In this document: piece by piece, positions 12,801 to 24,800 of the stretch
Layout of the letters: every line of letters begins with the position of its first letter
Position numbering within the stretch: position 1 is the first letter of the stretch
NCBI GenBank assembly: GCA_029207755.1
Contig: JARCOQ010000002.1
Span: 111,091,745-111,155,744, forward strand
DNA: 64,000 nt
Reading direction: 5' to 3'
Source of the DNA: Chamaea fasciata
Taxonomy: Eukaryota > Chordata > Aves > Passeriformes > Sylviidae
The notes under the pieces: generated by a model
What the model was told of the DNA's origin: nothing
The model's database searches: none
The model's input: the letters and a program-made list of their open reading frames with translations, nothing else
Position numbers and translations under genes: made by a program

Positions 12801-15800
12801 TTTAATCCAGTCTCCATAATTCCTGCCTCAGCCCTCAAAGAATGATCAGAACATTAAAAGTACCAGAAATCCAACCACAACAAAAGAGCACCATTTTTAA
12901 AACTAGGACTCAAGTTTTTTCTTCAATATCAAGACTTTTACCTGGACCATGAAATACTCGCAGAAGCTCCACCCTGGCTCAGTCCTTTTCTCTCTCAGAG
13001 TTCTCATGTCATCTTCAAACTTGCCTAAGTTTTTGGTAAAGGACATGAGAAGCAATGTCCTGAGTTTGGTCAGGAAGGCATTCCAGGATTCCTGAGAACG
13101 GGAAGAGTCTTTCAAAGGGTCAGAAAGTACCACACATCTGTAAAGAGATTGATAAAATTGTATTGGAGGAGGAAAACACATCTTTCACATATAAATGCCC
13201 AGCTGAATACTGTGTAATCCTGACAAACTCAGAGTGAACAATATTTAGTTTTTCATACCACATTAATCAGAGGAAAAAAAAGAAAGGTTGAGGGTTATGT
13301 TTGTTTGTTTGGAGGCAGCTATGTTGGAGTTGGTTTTTGGTTTTTTGTTTGGTTGGGGCTTGGTACCTTCTAAAAAACTTTTTCATGTGATATAGTTTAT
13401 GAAGAGTTAAGTCCTTTACCCAGAATGAGTACTCTAAAGCTTTTTTTTTTTTTTGGAAGCAAATAATGGATACATTATTCCAACTACTTAAATACAAGTA
13501 ACTATGTAGCTACCCTAGAAAAGAAAATTCTGCCTAGCAATACAAATCAGCAGAACAGCAAATATAGCTGCTCCTGGTAAAGATTATACAAAATACAAAT
13601 CAGGATCTATTAGATCACATATAGTCAGCCTTTCCTAACTCACTTGAATAATCATCCATAACAGATTCTTGAAGTATCTCAATCCGGTTTTATACATCCT
13701 ATGTGCTAAAACTTCCTCTGCTTTTCTCAGAAAATAAACAGATCCCATTAATTCACAAACAAATCAACTTCTTCAGAGCATCTTCCTTCCTCAGTTTTTC
13801 TATCACAATTCATTAGCATCCAAAAAACTAATGATATCTCTGAAGACAGGAAAATCTCTCATCCAAGTAAAACACTGTTTCTGGTTAGAAAAACCTACTT
13901 TTTTGGCTTTAATGAAAGCAAAAACAGTTTCATACATTCATTACTATTTCCTTAGAATAAAAACATCTGAAGAAACTGGCCTAATGTTAATTATCTCAGA
14001 GTGGAAAGGTGATTAAGTGAACAGCAGAAAGTACAAATGGCAAAAAAGAAGCCCTATTGACTTCATATTCCCCCCTCACCTCACTCCCACTGCCTGTAAC
14101 TCTGGTAAGATTTTTGCAGGCACCTAAGCAAACAAAAAACCCTGAAGGTCTAAAAGCTGATTATCATCACACTGTTGCCCTTAAACCTCTCTTAGCCAGG
14201 AGGAGATACTTGAAATCTATTTGAAACACATTTCAAACCCAGCAAGAACTGAAAACAAAATTTCTCCCTTTATTCTTTGTGCCAGCCTCCTTCAAAGCAC
14301 AGATCTTACAGAGCCATCAGTCTGAATGATGGACATCGAGGGAAGTCTTTAAACGGGCAAGGAATGTCTTGCATATGGAGCTGAGTTTCTAAATCAGCAC
14401 ACTGGTCAAAAGATGACAATGTTTGTAAGCCCAAGAACGTTCACCTGTCACTTTGCTTGTTGCAGAAGTCATTCCTTATTTTATCTACTATAGAGGTTCG
14501 GGGAAGGATGTTGGTTTTGTTCTTTTTCTTGGCATCACTCTCAACCACCACGATCAGCCAGTCCACTGAGCTGTGAGCTTTGAGAACGTTCTGCCACTTG
14601 GTGATGTCATCCTTGACTGTGGTTTTGTAGACTTCCGTGTCCTGGGATGAGAAGCGGTGAATCATCAAATCAAACAGACACTCTGAACAATTTCAAAAGG
14701 CAAGTTTTGTTCCAGAAGAAGGCAAACAGAAAGATATATCAAATGGAATTAATGACAGCAAGTTCACTTACTGAAAAAATCGAAGCACAATAAAATTCTA
14801 GTCTTTTAGTTTAATTCATTTCCAGTATTTTCATTATTAACAGCAAATATAGGATTTGGTACATTATCGTTCTTTAAATGACTGAAATTAAGATTTTTAA
14901 ACATCATTTAAGCTCTTTATTTTACACCTTCTGGAGTTTTACAATAAAACATGTTTGAAATTACAAAGCTGAACTGTTTTATTCTCACATAGTAACAGAA
15001 GTGTGATGTTTTGCACCTTCTGCACTGCTCAAATCTCAAACTGTTTAAAAACCTTTTCATAAAAATAATTTTTTAAAAAAGCAGAAGTATTATTTGGAAT
15101 TATTTTGGTTTTGTGTTGGTGTTACACAAATAAATTCAGATAATTCTTAAGGCTGCTCTGGATTCTTTTTCACTGGTCACAGACCAGATGTCACCTGTGT
15201 CCTTCAAGTGGATAATTAATACACAACAGAGGCAAAAGGCAGTGAACTGGAGATAAACAGGATTAAGACATTCCAAATCTTGCCCAGTTAAATTGCTGAC
15301 ATCCACCAGTACCTGACACACACACAGAAGACAGAACTAAAGGAGAAAAGGCATATCTTTAGATTTCAGTGCACCAACAAATCATAACTGAATCACTCTG
15401 GCCACATTTCTGTGTTTGAAGAAAGTGCACTGTGCCACTGCAGTATCACTGTAAAATCCTGGGGGGTTTTTGTTACAAAGTACTGAAAACAGGTTATTCA
15501 AATGCCTGTCTTCTTAGTGTCAAGTAACATTACAAACAGATACTGCTTATGGCAAGAAGTGCTCAAGCTAAGTTTTGTTTCCAACAATATATCAGGTATG
15601 CACGCTTATGCAACCCAGACTTAATTGTTTTGACTTTCTACTTGTGCTGTCTGTTATTTTCATTTGCTTTTCATGCTTATGTGAACAATTTAATTTTTAA
15701 ATTTGAGTTTTTCCAAGTACTTACACAACATTCTGTCCAATAAATATGAAGGAAGGGAAAAGTCAAGAGGGCTTTATTCCCCTCTTTGGGTAGTAGCTCC

Positions 15801-18800
15801 TCTTTAAACTGAACAAAGTTGGATTCCAGGTGAATCATCTTCGGAGCACGGCCATAAGACCTACAGAGTTTAAAAACTGAAATTAGTGGACAGAATAGAA
15901 AAATGAACATGTGTTGTGGGGAAGAGAAATAAACTGAAATACTCTGGCACTGGAAACCCACAAACTACACACACTGCAGTTTGTATAAAGTCAACTAAAA
16001 TTTGGTATTGCTTGAAATGAGATAAAAGCTCCTTTATGAAAAACAGGAAGTAAAAGCCCTTCAGCTTTCAGTAAAAGATTTTCTGTATCTCTAAGACAAA
16101 TAGAAAATACCAAATAAGAGAATTCCCCAAATATTATTTCCAATCACAAAACAGCGCCATACCAAACTTTCTGAAGGGAAGTACATCTAATTCCATGTCA
16201 GTTCTACCTATATTCTCATCGAGAAGAAAGCATATCATTTTCAGAACACAGCTGCCTAAGTACATCAAAGCACACCAAGACAAACCCACAAACCACAAAA
16301 TCAAGAAGAGAAACACAGCATTACTATCATTTTTCTTTAAGCAAAGTTGAAGGGTTGAAAAGATCATCCTGAAGTGCACAACACTCACTTTGATTATCCA
16401 ATTTCTCCAATTTCTTCGAGTCAGTTGCTCAGTTCAACTCCATTTATGGTAAGAGCTCCTCAGAACACAACAAATACACATTTACCCAAGTCAAAACCCA
16501 AGACACTGAGACAGAATCACAGAATAAAATGTAAGTTTACCTCCTCCATTCCATGGGTTCTCTAGGAAGCTGCTGAGAAAGTGTAGGATACAAGGAAGTA
16601 AATAAATTCTGATCTCCAGCACCTAAAAACAAAAGGCATTAATATATTAGCATGTGCAAATTATGGAATATATTAGAATATATTCTACTAATGTCTGCTG
16701 TTATGGAGAACATTTAATTTTGTCTGCTATGTGGAAACTGGAGTCCAGCACTGAACTAGATTTTTTAAATCACTCTCAAGACCTAATACAACACTTTTAA
16801 GCAGGCACATAATACAAACACTGTTACAAACTTGCTACTGTGATTTTCCACAGAGCTACATAATCCATCTACCAAAGAAAGTATCATAAAGCTGGTCCAA
16901 GTCCAAAAACAAAACAAGCAGCTCCTTAGCTGGAATCATTGGTTAAAAAAAACCCCCAAGTATATTTAAAAATACTCCAGAATTTACACTTCCCAAACCA
17001 GAAGACTGGGTAGAGAGTGGCTCCTATCCTTCTGTAGCTGGTCCTACCCTGAGAAAACTTGTTTTAGCACATGTTCTGGGCTTTACTGGATATGATTCCT
17101 CTCCCCTCATTATCTGAGGCTGTTGTTAATACAAAACACCTCCCTGACTACCACACTGTTCTTGAAGTTTTCAGAAATGTGAGGTCTGTAAACAGAGTGC
17201 AGGTCCCAAACAGCTACATTAAATACAACACCATTGCAGGAGCTACTTACATACAAGTATGAAGAAAATGTAGTGTCTGCCACATGAAAAAAAATATATT
17301 ACCAGTAACCTTTTAACAACAATTCTTAAATTCTCTTAGGTACAAGGAGGTTATGACAAGGACAAGACACTGATTAAGATTTTAACAATCTTATAGGCAA
17401 TTTTGCTATTTCCTGGCGGTTTTCCTTTTCACAATCATCCTGCACACCAGAACAGGAAGATCTTCTCACCTTCCTGTGGAAGTGGAAGCTGCTGCTGAAG
17501 AAGGACCTGACATCCTTTCTTCTCCCTCCCACCCCCCAAATCTCACATCCAGGCACACAGACAGGCATTGCCTCCACATCACTTTAGCATTCTTTGGTTC
17601 ATCTTAGAAATCCTTTTCTAGTTCACTCTCCTTTCCCCAATTTTCTCATATACATCTTATTGTTCTCACATGTAGTATTTTGATTACCAGCACTAGCACA
17701 ATTCTATCACCACACAATAAAGTATATTAAAAAATTAAAGTTTTAAAGTCTGATTAAGTGCAAGAACAAGCAAAAACAGCTCTTCTGATGCCTGCCCACA
17801 TTAGCTAGCATTCAACAATGCAATTTCTTTAAAGAGCCAAAAAAAACCCTTAAAACAATTAGTACTTTAGCCCTGTTTCTCCAGAAAAGTACTTCATGCT
17901 TGATCCTTCACCTTCATCCCATCTGAATTAAGTGTAACATGCCAAATGCTATTTAAGACCACAAACAAATGCCCTGAATGAATACTGAAACAAGTGTTAG
18001 TCATATTGTTAATGCTGTTTTATACCAGTTACACCTCTGTGAGCCAAGCTATTGATTTGCAACTCATTACTGCCCACAGAGAGTGAAACATGGCTTAGTG
18101 ACTTAGCAGCAGCACGATGACCACATCAAAATCAGAGTCTCTGAGCTCAAAGTCTGCTGGAAAGAACAAGCCACATATTTTATCCCTGGAGCATGGCAAA
18201 GTATTTTTTCTACACTGCACCTAAAATTTCAATGTATGCCACAAAAATATTCCAGAATTCAACATCTTAAGTAAAAAGGACTACTACTGAATACAGAAGA
18301 GCTAAAGGATAATGTGTAAGCACCCTGCTATTCCAGACAGACACATCACATTATCAGCTTAAAACGGGTATGTCCATTTTAAAACCAGTCAGCTTTTCCT
18401 CCTGCATTGGTTTTGAGGGCATATCAAATACACATAAGAATGTGTTTTATGATCAAGGCAACACAGCCCTGTAGGATTAGAAGAAAAGTGAAAACAGACC
18501 TTCAATGTGAAACACATTGGCTGTCTTTGAACACAGACCAAAGCTGCTGCCACGTTTTTCCAACACCCAAAGGGCTGCAGCATTTCATGTTCTGGACGCT
18601 GTATCTACTGTAATCAGCATGTTTGAGCTGATCAAGCCAAGAACACTGAAAGTGAAGTTATCAGCAGGCAACACCAGCACAGCACTGACACGGGACCAAC
18701 ACTGAGACCAGTAAGTATAGCAAGGAACTGTAAGGGCTGTCAGACTAAGATGAACAATAAATTGTGAACTGGGTGTGACCGGGCTGCAGGGAGGGAGGGG

Positions 18801-21800
18801 AGCACCTCACAGCAAGCAGGCAAGAGCACGACCTGCACGAAGAACAGAAAGTCCCAAAAGATCACTATTTCTGGAGTGTTGAGCAAGATTCCTACGACTT
18901 GAGAGACCTGAAGCATGGCAGAAGTCTCATTCTCTTCTCTGATGCATCAGTAGTTAGTGTATCCATGATCTACATTCCAAAATATTAAAAAAAAAAAAAA
19001 AAAGAAAAAAAAAGATGGAAAATAAAGAAGAAAAAAAGGAGAAAATACAAACACCACCACCACAGGAATATTTGCTTGTATCTGATTGAATTCTATGAAT
19101 TTGGAACGAAACATTCTAAAACCCCAAGTAAACCTGGAGTTCAAACTTAGAGCAATCCCAGAAAGTCTGCACAAGAGCCTGAGAACTGCGTCAAAGATTT
19201 TGCTGTAGGATTTTTTGTCATTTTTTTGCGAGTTGGTGAGGAGGTTGTTTTGTTTGAGGTGTTTTGGAAAAAGAAAAAAAAAAAAACCAAAGAGAAAGAT
19301 GATGACTCAACCTATCACAGCAAATACATTTCAGTGGATTGGTCTAAACATTAAGACTCAACCCAAACCATCCTATAGCTGTCAGCACCATTCTGTGCCT
19401 GTCAGTAATGGGGCCAGAGTGTAAATGATTATCAGACACACTGAAAAGGAAGGATGTGCATACATGGGAAGGAAAAGTAATTCTGGAAGCCTATCATAAT
19501 TAAAATCAAGAAGCCTTCTAGAGAAGGGTTTTCATCTTTCAGAACCTACAGGCAAATAACACCTAAATATCCCACAGAGATGATAACTAGGGAGTGACAT
19601 TAGAGTCTGATAAGCTCTTGGAGCACCTACCTCAGCTTTCAAACCATGTATGTCTGAATTAATGCACTCCCCATCTGGATATCAACAGACAGCCCACAAA
19701 TACAGAAAGAACACAATAACTCTAATACCACACCAAGTACAGGGTGCTTCTGCACGTGAAGTGGTAACACACAACAACTGAAAGCAGTAACGCTCAAGTG
19801 ATATACCTTAAAAAGAAACACCCCAGGAGAAAGAGAAGAACAAAGCACCTGTTCCCTTTCTTTCCACATGACAAAGTTCAAAAGGTAGGGCATTTGCCAC
19901 TTATCTGAACACTTCACCTGCTGTGGGCGGAGAATGGATCCCGAGCAGCCCTGAGGAGAAGGAATTGGGGGTGTTGGTTGGGGAGGAGCTCAATATGGCC
20001 AGGCCATGTGCCCTCAGAGCTCCTAAAGCCAAAGCACCATGGGCAACAGGGAAGGGGGAATTCTGCCCCACTCGGACCCCACCTGCAGAGCTGCCTCCAG
20101 TCCTGGGGTCCCCAACATGACAAGGACATCAACCAGCTGGAATGGGATCAGAAGAGGGACACAAAGATGCTCAGAGAGCTGGGGCACCTCTGCTGTGGAG
20201 AGAGGCTGAGAGCTGAGGTTGTCCAGCCTGGAGAAGAGACCTCAGAGCCCCTCCCAGTGCCTACAGTTGCTCTATGAGAGCTGGAGAGGGACTTAGTACA
20301 AGGAGTGACAGAACAAGGGGCAATGGCTTTAAGCTGAAAGGGGGTAGATTTAGACATCAGGAAGAAATTCTTCCCTGTGAGGGTGGTGAGGCCCTGGCAC
20401 AGGTTGCCCAGGGAAGCTGTGGCTGCCCCATCCCTGGAAGTGTTCAAGGTCAGGTTGGGTGGGGCTTGGAACAACCTGGGAGAGTGGAAGGTGCCCCCGT
20501 CCATGGCAGGGGTTTGGAACTGGATGATCTTTAAAATCTTTTCCAGTCCAAAGAGTTCTGTGATTCTTTCCTCCTTGTCTTTCTTCCTGACATTTTGGTA
20601 GATCAAATCAGTGCAGCCTTCCTCCCTTCCCTCTTTCCCTATCTAGGACACTTGTCCTACTCTAAATTTGTACAGGAACAATAAAAACCAGAACCTAACC
20701 AGGACTTCCAAAGGGAACATGCTCTTTGTAGCAGCTGTCCAATACCAAAGAACCAAAAAATATTGACATTTTTTAGGTTCATGCCTGCCTAAAACCACCA
20801 AAATCCCCAATAATCTATTTTTCCTAACAGCTTCCAAACATGTCAGATGCTTAGAGGCTTTGTCACTATAGCATCTAAATATACCACAGTCATTTTTTTT
20901 TTCCTCTAGAGGAAATTATCCTAACCCACTAACTACACAGGCAGTTTAAAACAAAAACTCCTGAGGTCAGATGACTAAAGAAGACAAATATTTTCCTTTG
21001 ATACCAATGACAGGCCCAGACAACTGAGATAAAAGGCTTTGAATACCTTTAAAAGAACACAGAGCCAAGACTGCACTTCGGTGTAGTATTGTTTGGGTTT
21101 TATCCCCAAGTATCTCTCACAGCTGACCTTTCTGACCTCGCTTATTTTTCCACTAGTAAAAAGTGGATCTACCTGAAGTTTGGGTGAGGCTTTTTTTTAT
21201 ATTTACGTCTTTTAAAGGTCCTCCTCTCTCCCAACTCAAATTCCTATTCGAAAGAGGTCTAAAAACCAAAACACAACACAGCTAAATTGCTGTATAAAAA
21301 CCACAGCTGATTCACTAGAAGAAAATCCTTCTAGCAAAACTTTACTGCTGCACTTCTAAATCTGTAAAATGGATTAACACTAACAAGAATATGCCACATC
21401 TTCTCATGACATATGTAATCAAATATTTAACCACAGAATAATGTATCAACTACACAACAGTGATGACTTACAATGACTTCTGGTTGAAGATAGGGAAAAT
21501 GCATTTATAGTAAATGGTCTCGCTAGCAGCAAATCATTCTAATCACTTGGGCTATACCTGACTTCTTGCTGGCACATTTTTTTATTAAATCTATCTGCTA
21601 GTAACAGAAGAACATCTGAATCAAGCTCCTCTAGTCCCAGAACAACATTCTTAACTACAAGTATTTATTTTTGCCACAAAAGATGCAAAATTCTTCTCTT
21701 TCCCTTTCCACCCCTTACTTTTATTAACCTTTCTGTTCCTGCTGCAGATAATTGCAAACATTTTCTATTCTTGGTCCTAGAAAGCTTTTGCTGATGGTTT

Positions 21801-24800
21801 TTCTGTTGCTGTATCACAGCACAATCTGAACATGGACCAGATAAAAATGATGCATGCCATTCTCTCCAAAGATTATATATAAAGTCCATTGTGCTACAAC
21901 AGATTATTGACAGTGAGAGCAAACATGCAAACACACAATATAAACAGACAGTAGACAACATAAACAGATACTACAAGCTAATAATGGAATATTCCACAAT
22001 TGCATGAAGGTAATTACAAAAGAACAGCTTGTTAGGAAAGCTCTGAAAAACCTATTAATTACTTCATTTAGCAGAATTGCCTTTAGTCTTCAGCCTCCTC
22101 TTCATATGGATAAAGATAATAATTTAAATGCAAATCAGCTATGTAAGGATGAGCTCTTTGGCTGATATATACGTGTAACAACATTATACAGAAGAGCCGA
22201 AGACTTTCTCAAAGTTTCAAATAGGATTCCTGAGAAGGAAACAGCATTGTTTGAGTTTCCTAGGAAAGCAATCTGGACTGGTTTAGGGATTTTGTAAAGT
22301 CAACACTGTACAGAAACTACTCAAGTTCAAGATGTTCGATGCAAACACTCAACTTGCCTCTGCAAAAAAACCAAAAAAAAAATTAATGATGCTATAAATA
22401 ATCCTTCTACAGCAGTGAGAAAGCTGTAAGATGACTCAAAACACTTTGTAAGCTTACCAGGTCTGGCAGCAATGCAGATAAATTGCTACAAACTTGAGTT
22501 GAGAGGTCTCAAAGTAAGGTGCCAGAGAGAGCAGAGCCACAGCTGGACAGTGAAACTCCCCAGTGGTTTTGCAATCTAGTAAGACTGACAGTGTAAAAAA
22601 AATATGGCTCAAATTAATTTGGAATTGAGTCATCATGGCACTCAGTCCCACCTGACAAGAGTGATTTAACACTCAGGGGTGCTGCCATACTGTGAAAAGG
22701 GAAAACGCATAAAGGAACAGCAACTTTCTGTGAATATACGACTTTTCCCATACTTGGAAAATATGGTTGTCTCTACGCCTAGAGAAATAGTCTCCCATGC
22801 CTTGCCAAATTCTGTGAATCTAAAAACTTTCTGCTAAAACTGCAGGTGTTTCCAGTGATGCAAACACAATAAAAACAAGGCTAATTCACCTATGTACAGC
22901 TTCTGAGGGCAAAATAATCCAGTTATGGCACTAACATGACAAAAGTACTGACAAAAACTGCATTTGCAACTGGCATCAGATGTCCAAGACACATGGAACC
23001 TGACATTTTTTTCCACAGGCCAAAGCCTTTACATAGAGTGCTGGATTCAGGGTTGTGCCAATATAGCAAATAACTATTGCTACAATCCAGACTAAATCAC
23101 TGATTTGAAAGCACAACTCTCTTTACCAAAGAAGCATTCCTTCCAGAGCACTGTCAAATTTATTTCAAGTAGATAAAAACATTCGTTTACAAAACAACTC
23201 TGGTACGCACAGTGTTGAAGATAAGTTTCACTACGAACAAAACTCCCTCTCCAGTTCTCTCTTTCTAAGAACAAATCCTAGGAGTTAACAGGAGTTATTT
23301 CATGATGCAGAAGTAGCAAAAATCTTGTAGCAAAAGGAAATACATATGTTCTGAAAGGCACTCTCAACCTTCACTCTTGCTTCATATAATCAGAACCCAG
23401 CCATCCCGTCATGGTCTGTTTTTCCCCCACGTGCCCCTCCTGGGTGGGACACTTATCCCAGACAGCTCCAACTGCCTGAAACTAGAACGACAAGCAAAAG
23501 ATAAATTGTGTTTGTTGAGCAGTTTCTAATACCATGGCTTTTGATGTGTTTTGCAACAAACCAACACCAAGTCAATTCTTTTCCCTGGAAGGCCAAGCCT
23601 CACCTCTCTGTAAATCTCTCACAATATAATGCTTAGAGGAGCTTTCCTCCAAGTTAGTCATTGTTGGTGAATGCACTCATTTGAAACACCACAGTCTCTA
23701 AATACTCCACTTCTCTGAACAGAGAGGAAAGGAACCTAAAGCAGTTACAGTAAAATGCATTCTTTGTTGAAGGAATTTGAAATTTCCTCATAGAAATCAA
23801 ATGTTTTGGTTTAAAAGGTAGCAAGCCACCCTTACTACATTCACCAGAGAGGTAATCTCTGAGCACTTTTGATGAATTAACTTTAACTCCTGAATTAGGC
23901 TGTCTCAGACCACGCCACTCTAGTCCATACCAGTAAAGATGTTACTGCTGTGCTTGTCCAGAGCACTAGAAATGCGTCCCTTGGTCCAGGAGTGAGGAAC
24001 ACAAAAGACACATAGCACTCACCTCTTATCTCATTTGTAAGTCTGCTTACATATAAGTAAGCATTAAGTACCACACTAGATGAACAGAAGAACAAAACAT
24101 TTTACAACCATCATGTATGCTCACTCAGCACACAAAATTATTATTGGTTTCAGTATCAGACTACTGGGCTTGATTGAAATCTGGTTAAATTTCGTGTTTG
24201 GAATTTTGAGAATTTCCTTGTACAAAGAGACCAGAGCTCTTTTCAGCACCTACTAACAAGAAACCCAAGGTTTTACCCTGAAGTAAAACTCTCTGTACTC
24301 CAACTAAAGTGTTTGGTTTAAAGACTAAAATGTTACTTATTCAAACCATACAGGAACAGCGAAGACTGACTTGCACCACCAAGTCCCACTGCCACACACA
24401 TGGAGACTCTCCAATTCAGAATACACATAAAGCCAAAAAATCTAAAAAGCAAGCAGCCTGAACAGTAGCATTAACACCAGCAAACTATATCCTCCAGATG
24501 TTTCTGACATGCACATTTTTCTGACTTTAAATCTGAACTGAAATGAGTTTCAAAATTCTTGAAATAGGTGAGAAGATTCAGTACAGATCCTATTCACTTC
24601 AGCTTATGAACTGCATTCAAAAAAAGGAAAAAAAGTTTAAGACAGAAAAGAGCACATTAATAAAGTAGTCTGGAGAAAATATAAATAGTCTGGAGAAAAT
24701 GTATACACAGAGTTCCACAATTATACAGCTACAAGGTTACAGCTGGATACTTTTTCTAAGTAAGGTCTAAGACCTTAATCACCAATAAATGCTTAGTCCA

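Larger units (their letters stand above)
2936..16540 (-). other. TRAPPC10: TRAPPC10 introns 2 to 11
   Basis: The introns are 15861-16540, 14642-15724, 13138-14444, 11832-12941, 10730-11719, 8692-10481, 6700-8544, 6082-6584, 4166-6004 and 2936-4073, with the exons listed separately between them. All are AT-rich with major-class GT-AG ends. I recognised no CR1 or LTR copy in them. They hold short poly-A or A-rich tracts (for example 9791-9807 and 9183-9222), an (AAAT)-like run near 12109-12130 and two small perfect inverted repeats (5767-5787 and 7670-7692). Confidence 0.85.

Noticed and set aside
18986..19013. A-rich tract considered as the tail of a processed pseudogene
   Set aside because: The sequence before it shows no similarity to any coding sequence I know and no target duplication is apparent.
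20148..20606. 152-codon minus-strand open frame
   Set aside because: It lies antisense across the CR1 3' fragment; similar frames occur in any CR1 copy and there is no protein family resemblance.
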